Source: Moritella yayanosii
GTDB taxonomy: Bacteria; Pseudomonadota; Gammaproteobacteria; Enterobacterales; Moritellaceae
Assembly: GCF_900465055.1 (NCBI RefSeq)
Contig: NZ_LS483250.1
Location: forward strand, 1,550,001-1,614,000
Reading direction: 5' to 3'
Length of the DNA stretch: 64,000 bases
The first letter of the stretch is position 1; each line of letters starts with the position of its first letter. Of the stretch, positions 17,780 through 26,221 are shown piece by piece. The position numbers and the translations under genes are program-made. The notes below the pieces were generated by a model, which did no database searches, was not told the origin of the DNA, and saw only the letters and a list, made by a program, of their open reading frames with translations.

Positions 17780-18994
17780 TTAAAAATACCATTCAACAGA
17801 CAGTTGCAGATGATCATCATTTTTCAAGCCAAACAATGGCTCTACCGGATCTGAACTCTGCATTATTTTTAAATCTAAGCTCGCAGTAAAACTGTCACCA
17901 AAACGGCGATTAGCCTCGATAAGATAAGTTAGGGCACTGTGATCTAAATCAGTTCCAACCCCCATCAATATCTCACTACTTTGCATGTCATTAAAGGCGA
18001 TGCGCCCTCCAAGAAATAAATCATTTTGAAAAGCTGCACCAGGAGCATTAATATCCCCTTCGCCACGTTCATCCCAGCTATATTCAGTTAATAAACCTAA
18101 ATCAATAATACTGTCCATGATACCAACATAAGTATATTCAAACCCTGCTTGCGTGGCCCAAAAGCTCACCTCAGTTGTATCTCGGTGTATTGATTCAAAC
18201 TTCCATAACCAATCCCCTATCGTTGCTTGAACATCAAGGCCAAACTGATCCATTTGAGCATAATACTGCCTCAAAACTAGGTTGTTACCGATGTTAGTTG
18301 GCGTAAGTATTGGTTCTCGATTGGTACCACAGAACCAATAACTACCTACATCAAAATCACCAAACGTTTGTGTCCAACGAATAGCAAAGTCGACATGTTT
18401 TTCTTCGGCTGATGATTCGTAACTGATATTGTTTTTATCCACGACTAATGGCCCACGTAAGCGACCTTCCTCGCCAGGAAAGATGCGCTCTCTAAAGCCC
18501 AATAATACGTATAAATCGACGATGCCCCAATTTTGAACGAGTGATACATTGACCATAGGTTGGCCAAGTTTATCTTCACCATCAAAATTTTCTACGGCAT
18601 CAGTTTGGTTGATCACATCAACCAAATGTTGAAATTCAGCAACGCCCCAAAACTCTTTGCGTATTCCCGCCCTAAATTCCCAACTGTCACTGACATGAAT
18701 ATAAGCAAGTTCGCGAATATCACCATGCGTTCTTTCATCATCTTGCGAATCAATTCGGTAAAAGGGTTTAAACGTTAAACTATCACCGCCGTTGTTCCAC
18801 CCCCAATAAAATTCAGGCTCAACGTATACTGATGCCTGAGAATGATCAAACTGTTGAGGGTATTGACTGGATTCAAAAAAATAGCGCTCTTCGATACCAA
18901 GCATCCCTGATATTTCAAACTCCGCAGCAGAGGCGGCGAAAGTCAGTAACAGGCTCATTGATACTAACTTATTCATTAACTTAGCAGCTAACAT
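17780..18994 (-). CDS. Outer-membrane beta-barrel protein of the RND export module
   Basis: A 404-residue protein with a signal peptide (LVSMSLLLTFAASA then AEFEIS). Many alternating aromatic/polar strands follow (SWEFRAGIRKEFWGVAEF, DLQLSVEWYF-like end), and the C-terminal Phe is typical of outer-membrane barrels. I cannot name the substrate. It is 6 nt after the LolA-like gene and probably translationally coupled to it; both follow the RND pump. Proteins of this type often accompany COG1033 RND exporters and may form or support the outer-membrane exit. Confidence 0.75.
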   Translation of the reverse strand: MLAAKLMNKLVSMSLLLTFAASAAEFEISGMLGIEERYFFESSQYPQQFDHSQASVYVEPEFYWGWNNGGDSLTFKPFYRIDSQDDERTHGDIRELAYIHVSDSWEFRAGIRKEFWGVAEFQHLVDVINQTDAVENFDGEDKLGQPMVNVSLVQNWGIVDLYVLLGFRERIFPGEEGRLRGPLVVDKNNISYESSAEEKHVDFAIRWTQTFGDFDVGSYWFCGTNREPILTPTNIGNNLVLRQYYAQMDQFGLDVQATIGDWLWKFESIHRDTTEVSFWATQAGFEYTYVGIMDSIIDLGLLTEYSWDERGEGDINAPGAAFQNDLFLGGRIAFNDMQSSEILMGVGTDLDHSALTYLIEANRRFGDSFTASLDLKIMQSSDPVEPLFGLKNDDHLQLSVEWYF

Positions 18995-19000
18995 AATGAG

Positions 19001-19795
19001 TTACCGCGCCCGTTTTAATGCATTTCGATTAAAATCACTGTCTTTCAAACCCGTTTTAAACACATAGTTACTCCACCTTAATTCCGTCGTTTTACCATTT
19101 TGGTGGTTGACCATTAAAGTGCTTGTAGGGCGCCAAAACTGATTCAAATATTGTTTATAATCGATATACGATAAGGTTTTTAATAATGTATTTTTACGGT
19201 CATAAAAATCGACTTTTTGCATGCGATATTCTTGCTTATCTATCCACACAACTCGTCGGGTATAACCTGAATTATCGCCGACAGGAAACTGCTCAACCAT
19301 AAAACTGTCGATACCGACACTATTATCCTCACCCAAGTATTTATAAGTGTATTTTTCTATTTCAAACGAACTTAGATCTTCAAAAGCAAATTCAGAACCC
19401 ATAAAAGGACCTGACTTATTACGTGATGAAATACGTTTAACACGTTTTAATGCCGGTAAATACAACCATTGCTCATCAGTAGCCAAAGGATGAGAAAAAC
19501 TTAAAAACGCAGTACCTTTGATATCTCTTGGCTTATCAAAAATAGTCAGACTTTTATCACCATCATTCAATTGCTCCAATAATTTCATCTTAATTTCACG
19601 TATACTTTCTTGGCCCTGTTTATTACGTAATAACATAAGCATATCGGCCTTACTATCAACCCAGCCAATGTCGCGTTGTTTCGCTTCTTTAGAGATAGCA
19701 AATCCTTGTTCTTCTGCTGTTAATGCCAATACGCTATAACTGACGAAAAATAAAGTCGCCGTGATCCCAGCCGTGAGTAATTTCTTATTCAACAT
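19001..19795 (-). CDS. LolA-like outer-membrane lipoprotein-sorting protein
   Basis: A periplasmic protein of 264 residues with a signal peptide (LLTAGITATLFFVSYSVLA) and a LolA/LppX-like half-barrel typical of the family found beside RND exporters (Pfam PF17131). Visible marks are WLYLPALKRVKRISS, SGPFMGSEFAFEDL and RVVWIDKQEYRMQKVDFYD. Such proteins are thought to carry hydrophobic cargo across the periplasm for the partner pump. It lies 27 nt after the RND gene and 6 nt before the barrel gene. Confidence 0.85.
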   Translation of the reverse strand: MLNKKLLTAGITATLFFVSYSVLALTAEEQGFAISKEAKQRDIGWVDSKADMLMLLRNKQGQESIREIKMKLLEQLNDGDKSLTIFDKPRDIKGTAFLSFSHPLATDEQWLYLPALKRVKRISSRNKSGPFMGSEFAFEDLSSFEIEKYTYKYLGEDNSVGIDSFMVEQFPVGDNSGYTRRVVWIDKQEYRMQKVDFYDRKNTLLKTLSYIDYKQYLNQFWRPTSTLMVNHQNGKTTELRWSNYVFKTGLKDSDFNRNALKRAR

Positions 19796-19822
19796 AGTAA
19801 TTCTCCAATCCTAATTATCTGT

Positions 19823-22183
19823 TTATGGCTGATAATCCAGCGTCGATGTATTTTTATTTACTGGTTTTATATTTACAGCCGTATCGCTTGGAATCGTTTT
19901 CGAACTAGAACGATCAAGCAGCATCAACAACGGAGGTAGAAAGAAAAAATCAATGACTAAAGCGATGAATATTGTGATAGCAGTTAACATCCCCATATCT
20001 GCATTCAGCTTAAACGACGATTGTGCCAATACGAGAAAACCAGCGATTAAAACAAATGTGGTGATCAGTAATGCTCTACCCACATGATCAAAAGCATAAT
20101 GAACGGCAGCACTTGAATCCACTTTTAGTTCACGGCGAGCGTGTAAGTATTTACTTAAAAAATGAACTGTATCATCGACAACAATACCAAGAGTCATCCC
20201 CATCACAACTGACAGGCCCAACCCTATTTGACCGTCATACAGACCCCAAATACCAAAAGCAACGGCGGCAGGAACAAGGTTAGGTAATAAACTAAGTACA
20301 CCATAACGCCAGCTTTTCAGTACGACACCAAGTAATAGCGATATCAATAACAAAGCCATAATAGTGCCCGTTAGCATAACGGTAATACTACGCTGACCAA
20401 TATGTGCAAACATTAAACTTGGACTCGCAATATCAACATCATATTCCGATGCGTTTTGCTGAAACCAGGTATTAATATTATGTTCAAGTTTGATTAACTC
20501 ATTGCTGGTTAGGTTTTTGAAGGTAACAACCATTTTAGACGATGATTTATCAACATTAAGCTGATTGTTTAAATCTAAACCATAAGGTAATGACATCTCA
20601 TATAACAGTAAATACTGCGCCGATAACGCCTGATTAGTTGGTAATTTATACCATGCTGGATCTTCAGCATGCATATTTTTATTTAATCGCTTTAATGTAT
20701 CAGTGATCGTATTCACGTGATCTGTTTCTGGTAATTCTCGCAGCCAATCAGTGAAGTCAGACAGTTTATTTAGATAGTCCGGATTATTAATACCACTCGC
20801 AACGCCCGTATTAACCGATATTTCCAATACCGTCATACCAGACAAGTTTTCTTGCATAAAATCGGTAGCAGCTCGGTAAGGTACGCTTTGATCAAAGTAC
20901 TTAACGAAATCATCATTTAATTCATTTTTGGGAATAAACACCGAAAAAGTCAGGATGAGCACACTCATGACTGGTAACAAAATTTTACGTTTATTAATAA
21001 CAAAATCTGCTAACGCTGACATTTTATTTTCTGTACCAGCAGTACTTATTTTCACTCTAATTGGCATCACAGTGAGTAAGGCAGGAAAGACCGTCATCGA
21101 GAATAGGAATGCAAACATAACCCCCATCGCAACTAAATTACCTAAATCTCGATATGGCGGTGAATCAGAAAAGTTCATGCTTAAAAAACCAATCGCAGTA
21201 GTCATACTGGTTAAGAAAATAGGCTGCAGGTTGAGCGCTAAGCTTTTCTTGATTGCTAAATGTTTACTCACGCCCTGCCTCATTTCATAAAACATCGATG
21301 CAAGGATATGAATGCAATCGGCAACAGCCAAAGTAAGAATCATCGTCGGGGCTGATGATAAAGGTCCAGTTAAATAAAAACCGGTCCAGCCCGCGATACC
21401 CATTGTCGTAACAATACTCATGAAAATAACCAGCACGGTAGCTATCGCGCCAGAGATAGTTTTAAGCAGAAATCCGATAGCTAAAATCACCACGAGGAAC
21501 ATTAACGGCGTTAAGGTCACACTATCATTCATAGCCGCTTCACCAAACGCGTTATTCATCATAACGACTCCGGATAAATACACCTCAGTATCAGGGTTGT
21601 CAGTTATAAATCGTTTTTTTATTGCTCTCACACTCGCCGCAACTTCAGGCACCTCAACCATGGGATCGATACCGGGTAGCTGCACGGTTACATTGATAAC
21701 GGATACATGGCCCGTTTTAGAAATTATTTTATTAACAAGCAGAGGATCATTTAAAGCGACTTGTTTAATCTTGTCCAAATCATGTTGCGACAGATTGTCC
21801 GGATCAATAACCAAATCGGTAACAATCAGGTCATCTTCTTCAGCATAGCTATATTGAAAATTTGTAATTGAATCAACACGCGTTGAATAAGGTATTTGCC
21901 AACTCTGTTTAGTTAATGATTTTAGTGCCTTTAGGTGTTCGACGGTAAATACATCATTGCCTTTCGGCACAACAACAAAAGATACATTATCACTTTTGTT
22001 ATAAACTTTTTGCATCGATTCAAAAGCTATCCGTTGGGGATTATCCTCGCCAAAATAAACCCGATAATCATTTTTAAAAACCAGATTTTGTGCACCTACT
22101 GCAGCAAAAACAACTAATGCTAAGCATATAATAATGACCCACGCAGGGTGTTTATTAATAAATTCGTAGAGTTTATTGTTCAT
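19823..22183 (-). CDS. RND-superfamily exporter (MMPL/COG1033 type)
   Basis: A 786-residue inner-membrane pump with the duplicated layout: helix 1 (about 15-35), a periplasmic domain, a helix bundle (about 215-370), a second periplasmic domain (about 410-610) and a second bundle (about 615-765). Key strings are ADCIHILASMFYEM in repeat 1 and GIVVDDTVHFLSKY in repeat 2, the acidic and polar residues being the usual proton-relay area. These pumps move lipids, pigments or other hydrophobic molecules. The tetR operator repeat sits 16 nt upstream of its start, so the operon 22183-17780 is probably TetR-repressed. Confidence 0.9.
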   Translation of the reverse strand: MNNKLYEFINKHPAWVIIICLALVVFAAVGAQNLVFKNDYRVYFGEDNPQRIAFESMQKVYNKSDNVSFVVVPKGNDVFTVEHLKALKSLTKQSWQIPYSTRVDSITNFQYSYAEEDDLIVTDLVIDPDNLSQHDLDKIKQVALNDPLLVNKIISKTGHVSVINVTVQLPGIDPMVEVPEVAASVRAIKKRFITDNPDTEVYLSGVVMMNNAFGEAAMNDSVTLTPLMFLVVILAIGFLLKTISGAIATVLVIFMSIVTTMGIAGWTGFYLTGPLSSAPTMILTLAVADCIHILASMFYEMRQGVSKHLAIKKSLALNLQPIFLTSMTTAIGFLSMNFSDSPPYRDLGNLVAMGVMFAFLFSMTVFPALLTVMPIRVKISTAGTENKMSALADFVINKRKILLPVMSVLILTFSVFIPKNELNDDFVKYFDQSVPYRAATDFMQENLSGMTVLEISVNTGVASGINNPDYLNKLSDFTDWLRELPETDHVNTITDTLKRLNKNMHAEDPAWYKLPTNQALSAQYLLLYEMSLPYGLDLNNQLNVDKSSSKMVVTFKNLTSNELIKLEHNINTWFQQNASEYDVDIASPSLMFAHIGQRSITVMLTGTIMALLLISLLLGVVLKSWRYGVLSLLPNLVPAAVAFGIWGLYDGQIGLGLSVVMGMTLGIVVDDTVHFLSKYLHARRELKVDSSAAVHYAFDHVGRALLITTFVLIAGFLVLAQSSFKLNADMGMLTAITIFIALVIDFFFLPPLLMLLDRSSSKTIPSDTAVNIKPVNKNTSTLDYQP

Positions 22184-22198
22184 CGTTCCCTTCCATAA

Positions 22199-22211
22199 TG
22201 ACGAATCGTCA
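22199..22211. promoter_or_regulatory. TetR-type operator before the RND operon
   Basis: TGACGAATCGTCA, a near-perfect palindrome with one central base; the dyad extends to AA and TT outside. The same sequence, with only the centre changed, lies before the tetR gene at 23037. It is 16 nt before the RND start codon. Confidence 0.8.
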
Positions 22212-22221
22212 TTTCATCCTT

Positions 22222-22249
22222 GAAAAAAACACGGCAAGCAAGCCGTGTT
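22222..22249 (-). terminator. Terminator of tetR
   Basis: On the minus strand ACACGGC pairs with GCCGTGT, followed by seven T, right after the tetR stop. It separates tetR transcription from the RND operon. Confidence 0.88.
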
Positions 22250-22261
22250 ATGGGGTGTCGT

Positions 22262-23014
22262 TTAAATATGTAATTCACGCCCCTTTTGCTTAAGCTGAAC
22301 CAGTTCATTGGGAAACACATACTCTAGTGCTTTATTCAACGCTGCACGATAATCCTTATTAGCTGATAAAGGCCGCCAATCCAGACCATCAAATAGAAGA
22401 TTATTCTGATTGAATAATTCCTGTTCAATCACAAAGCCAGAGCGATTATTACATTCATGTACCGTGCCCGACAGTAAAAGAACAATCCCATACCCTGTAG
22501 ACCAATTGGAAAAGCACAATTGTTCAATACTCATATGTTCAGGTCGAATTAAACAGTTATTATCTAACGCCTCCTGAAAAACGCCTCTAGAAATACTTAA
22601 TAAATTAGATTCAAGGTGTTTTTGCTGCTGTAACCTTTTCGTACTGGCTTTGCCATATACATTTGGACTTTTAGAGCAAATCACAGTTTGGAATAACACG
22701 GGATACAGAGTTGCATAAATAAGATAAGCAAAATTTAATAATAAAATACGCTCTCGAGTTTCACCTTCAAACTTAGCCGCACGAGAAAATAACCCCGAAA
22801 GCATAACAATTGAGTCATTACTAATAGCGAGTAGTAGATCTTCTTTCCCTGAGAAATATTTATACACGGTACCTTTAGAATAAGGTACTTTAGCCACAAC
22901 TTTATCCATTGTTAAATTGGCGATACCAAGTTCGCCTATCAACGCTACCGCAGTATTCATGATGTCTTGTTCTCGGACATCTCGGATTTCTTCATTTACA
23001 TTTTCTAAAAGCAT
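22262..23014 (-). CDS. TetR-family repressor of the export module
   Basis: A 250-residue regulator. The N-terminal helix-turn-helix (about 15-65; ELGIANLTMDKVVAKVPYSK then GTVYKYFSGKEDLL) is canonical TetR. The C-terminal domain, about 180 residues, binds an unknown ligand. One palindromic site lies 23-35 nt before its own start and a second before the RND gene, consistent with self-repression and repression of the pump. The biosynthetic operon starts 455 bp away in the other direction, so the regulator may respond to that product. Confidence 0.88.
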   Translation of the reverse strand: MLLENVNEEIRDVREQDIMNTAVALIGELGIANLTMDKVVAKVPYSKGTVYKYFSGKEDLLLAISNDSIVMLSGLFSRAAKFEGETRERILLLNFAYLIYATLYPVLFQTVICSKSPNVYGKASTKRLQQQKHLESNLLSISRGVFQEALDNNCLIRPEHMSIEQLCFSNWSTGYGIVLLLSGTVHECNNRSGFVIEQELFNQNNLLFDGLDWRPLSANKDYRAALNKALEYVFPNELVQLKQKGRELHI

Positions 23015-23036
23015 AATATATCTAAAAACCTAGCAG

Positions 23037-23049
23037 TGACGATTCGTCA
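23037..23049. promoter_or_regulatory. TetR-type operator before tetR
   Basis: TGACGATTCGTCA, the partner of the site at 22199. Two copies at the two promoters beside one TetR gene strongly suggest the cognate operator. A third copy was not seen in 23050-23468. Confidence 0.8.
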
Positions 23050-23468
23050 ATACTACCGACTAGTAACACATTGTCAACATCTTCAATATGAAATATTATT
23101 TATTTTTAAAAAAACTATTATACGAATTTAAAATACCCAATTATTAAATGTCGAATTAAACCATCCCTACAAATAACGTAACTCCTTGTAATTAAACAGT
23201 TAACAATTAAAATTTCAATATTTTAAAAAATAGCACTGACATATTAAATTATATTTTAGTTCAACTTATTTAAATAAAAAATAAACTTGACTTTAGTAAT
23301 CCATAAACATATTAATAAAAGCGTAACAGTTATGAAGCATTCTTATGGCAAAGTTAATTACGCAACAAATTGTCACCCAGGACATGTTTTAAATTTAATG
23401 AAACGAAATATGCTAATTAATTATATTTATAACCCCATGTTCTAGGGTTGTGTCTAAAAAGGATTATT
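23050..23468 (+). promoter_or_regulatory. AT-rich region before the biosynthetic operon
   Basis: About 420 bp, very AT-rich, with no credible gene. Near 23431-23448 a short dyad (AACCC...GGGTT) lies in the presumed leader, and AAAGGA precedes the first start codon. The promoter of the six-gene operon must be here, but no -35/-10 pair stands out. Confidence 0.4.
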
Positions 23469-25046
23469 ATGCAAAAACAACAACAAAAAATATGCGTTAT
23501 CGGGGCAGGAAGCTCAGGATTGGTGGCGATTAAAGAGTTAATCGATGAAGGACATCAAGTAACCTGTTTTGAAACATTAGACAAACCAGGTGGTAATTTT
23601 TATTGCTGTGACGACATCGAAAAGTCTGGTTCATATGACTCAACCATGTTGACGATTTCAAATTATATGATGGCTTATTCTAGCTATCCTCCAAAGTTAA
23701 CGGAACAAAGAAAGTTTTGGTCTGCACGGGAGTATCAAGAATATTTATTAGATTTTACTAAGCACTTTGGCTTAGACCAGCACATACAATATGAGCGCGC
23801 CGTTAATAATGTCAAAAAATTAGATGATGGCACATATCATGTTGATGTCAGGTCTACAAATGATGAATCTCAAGTTTTATCATTCATTTTTGATGCTATC
23901 GCGGTGTGTACCGGTAGCAGTCGAGTACCAAAATATATTGACATAAAAGGACTAGATGGTTTCAAAGGCGACGTTTACCATTCAGCATTTTATAAAAATG
24001 CTAAGCCCTATACTGGTCGTTCTGCCTTATGTATTGGCATGGGAGAAACGGGCGTCGACGTAGCAAGCGAAATTGCCGATGTAGCAGGAAAGTGCATGCT
24101 CTCTCTACGTCAACGCCAACCGTCTGTAGAACGATTCCCTCTGGCAAGAAAACACCCGAGTGATGCTTACACTTCGCATTTTTTGTATGCTATGCCCGTT
24201 TCCGCAGGTAATGCAAGAATGAAACTACAGTTCAAAGCAATGAAAAAATTTGGTAAGGCAGAAAAGACCAGAGCATTCGCAGATTGGAATTTAAAAGCAG
24301 GCAACTATTTTAATTATTTCAACCTAAAAAGTGATCTTTTTATCGATCGAATCGTCGAAAATAAAATGGCGGTAAATACCTCAGGTATTGACTATTTGGG
24401 TGAAGACCATGTCGTTTTCAACGATGGTCATAAAGAAGATATTGATATGATCATGCTAAATACCGGTTATATGGATAAATTCGATTTTCTCGAAAATATT
24501 GAATTACCCGACATGAGGCAGCTCTATAAGCACATGATCCATCCTGATTTAGGTCGTGATATCGTCTTTATTGGCTGGGCAAGGCCTGCAGTCGGCGGTG
24601 TACCTGCCTGCTCTGAAATGCAAAGTCGTTATTTTGCTTTACTTTGTAGTGGCAAAAAAGAATTACCAGAAATGCATAAACTAAAACAGCTTATAGCTCA
24701 ACAGGCATTTTATGAAGACGAAGTGTATTTTAAAAACCGCAACGTACGTTCACTCGTGCACTACACAGGCTACATGCATGACTTTTCCAAAGTCATTGGT
24801 TGTTCACCTTGGCGTTTATCCACGTTTTTGAATCCAGTTTTAACGTACCGATTATGGGTAGGTTCGCAAATGCCATCATTCTATCGATTGTATGGTCCCC
24901 ACAGTAATTATGATGAAGCAAAGAAAAGTATTTTTAATGTCCCCATTGCTTTTAATTTCATCGAAGCCGCAATACTAACAACATATACCCTATTAACAAG
25001 AGGGTTAGCAACATTAGGGATCATGAAATCAGATCCAAAATATTAG
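23469..25046 (+). CDS. Flavin-containing monooxygenase 1
   Basis: A predicted FAD/NADPH monooxygenase, adding oxygen to a nitrogen, sulfur or carbon centre. The start at 23469 is preferred because AAAGGA lies 5 nt upstream. The 525-residue protein has the FAD-binding GAGSSG near residue 12, the FMO fingerprint FKGDVYHSAFY (pattern FxGxxxHxxxY), and a second Rossmann site GMGETG for NADPH. The length and C-terminal aromatic/hydrophobic tail resemble eukaryote-type FMOs. First gene of a six-gene operon with another FMO, a 2OG oxygenase, a PLP lyase homologue and a synthetase. The substrate is unknown; an aromatic amino acid or a carrier-bound form is inferred. Confidence 0.87.
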   Translation: MQKQQQKICVIGAGSSGLVAIKELIDEGHQVTCFETLDKPGGNFYCCDDIEKSGSYDSTMLTISNYMMAYSSYPPKLTEQRKFWSAREYQEYLLDFTKHFGLDQHIQYERAVNNVKKLDDGTYHVDVRSTNDESQVLSFIFDAIAVCTGSSRVPKYIDIKGLDGFKGDVYHSAFYKNAKPYTGRSALCIGMGETGVDVASEIADVAGKCMLSLRQRQPSVERFPLARKHPSDAYTSHFLYAMPVSAGNARMKLQFKAMKKFGKAEKTRAFADWNLKAGNYFNYFNLKSDLFIDRIVENKMAVNTSGIDYLGEDHVVFNDGHKEDIDMIMLNTGYMDKFDFLENIELPDMRQLYKHMIHPDLGRDIVFIGWARPAVGGVPACSEMQSRYFALLCSGKKELPEMHKLKQLIAQQAFYEDEVYFKNRNVRSLVHYTGYMHDFSKVIGCSPWRLSTFLNPVLTYRLWVGSQMPSFYRLYGPHSNYDEAKKSIFNVPIAFNFIEAAILTTYTLLTRGLATLGIMKSDPKY

Positions 25047-25085
25047 TAAATTTTATTATTCATAAACGTCAGGAGAAGTAGCACT

Positions 25086-26108
25086 ATGACTATTGCAATA
25101 GATAAGAAGCAACAAATATCGCCAGCCAACGTACCTGAATTTGATACCTTGGATTTTAATCAATTAAAGTGGAGCTCAGAAGAAAACCTCCCCGTCGAGA
25201 TCACTATTTTTGATCTACAAGAATTACGCGCAGGTAAAAACTTAGATACGTTAAAAGCGGCTTTAGAAAACAATTTCCCATTCTATATCAAAAATTTTGG
25301 CATTCCAGAAAGTGAAGTTGAGTCGATATTTAATATCACTCGCAATTTCTTTAATGAACCAGAAAAAGAAAAGGCAAAAATGGTTCACCCTGAGTTACCA
25401 CTTATTTTACGCGGTTACTCCGCTTACGGCGCAGGTGCATATGAAAACTCTCTAAATGGCGGTAAAGCCATTAACCAATATACCAAATATGCTTGGGGTC
25501 CAGTTAAAAACGTCGCACCGAATGCCGAGTTTTCTGATGCGTATCAGAACATGCAACACAAGTTATCTCAGATTTCAGACCAAGTGCTTGACTGCATTGG
25601 CGAAGCGCTTGACTTGAAATCCCATGATCAATGGAAAAACTTATTTAAGGGCGAAGATACGGTATTACATTGCCAATGCTATTACCCTGAAAAACCACTC
25701 GGAAAATCGAGAATGGTGACACATGCAGATGCATCATCAGTCACTTTATTAACGCAACTTCCTTCTGAAAACGGTCATATTGGCTTAAAAGTTGAGACCG
25801 AAAATGGTTACATTGGAGTTCCAGCCATTCGCGATACGATCGTCATTATGGTTGGTGAAACAATGAATTCTCTTAGTCATGGTCATATTAAACCGGTTAT
25901 GCATGCGGTGACGGGCCCTACAGAAAACATTGAAACAAGTGAGCGTAGTTCGATGCCATTTTTTGCGAATCCACGCGATGCATTCAAGATGAAACGCCCC
26001 CCAGAATCCACGCATAGTAAGTTTTACAATGCCGACGATGAAACAACGTTTAGGCAATATTCAGATAATATCGCCGCAGCGTATGTCAAAACCGAAAAAG
26101 CGGGTTAG
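25086..26108 (+). CDS. 2-Oxoglutarate/Fe(II) or IPNS-like oxygenase
   Basis: A 340-residue non-haem iron oxygenase. The N-terminal DIOX_N-like part includes YIKNFGIPESEV and a tyrosine-rich stretch (RGYSAYGAGAYE). The jelly-roll core has iron ligands H213 and D215 (THADASS) and H273 (KPVMHAV), and R287 in ERSSMPFF is the arginine expected to hold 2-oxoglutarate. The pattern is of the isopenicillin-N-synthase/gibberellin oxidase family. GGAGAAG precedes the ATG. It is 39 nt after FMO 1. Hydroxylation, desaturation or ring closure are all possible. Confidence 0.87.
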   Translation: MTIAIDKKQQISPANVPEFDTLDFNQLKWSSEENLPVEITIFDLQELRAGKNLDTLKAALENNFPFYIKNFGIPESEVESIFNITRNFFNEPEKEKAKMVHPELPLILRGYSAYGAGAYENSLNGGKAINQYTKYAWGPVKNVAPNAEFSDAYQNMQHKLSQISDQVLDCIGEALDLKSHDQWKNLFKGEDTVLHCQCYYPEKPLGKSRMVTHADASSVTLLTQLPSENGHIGLKVETENGYIGVPAIRDTIVIMVGETMNSLSHGHIKPVMHAVTGPTENIETSERSSMPFFANPRDAFKMKRPPESTHSKFYNADDETTFRQYSDNIAAAYVKTEKAG

Positions 26109-26221
26109 ACCCTAAGCAAATTAAATAGTTAATCAGATTCTGAAAGTATGCGTTTCGCATTTGTGGTCTTCAGGTCTCTTTATTTATAAAAACAACCCTA
26201 TATATAGGGAGGCTACGACCT

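Noticed and set aside
17780-18994. TolC-type outer-membrane channel
   Set aside because: The protein is all beta-strand in character with no long helices or TolC repeats; it is a simple barrel.
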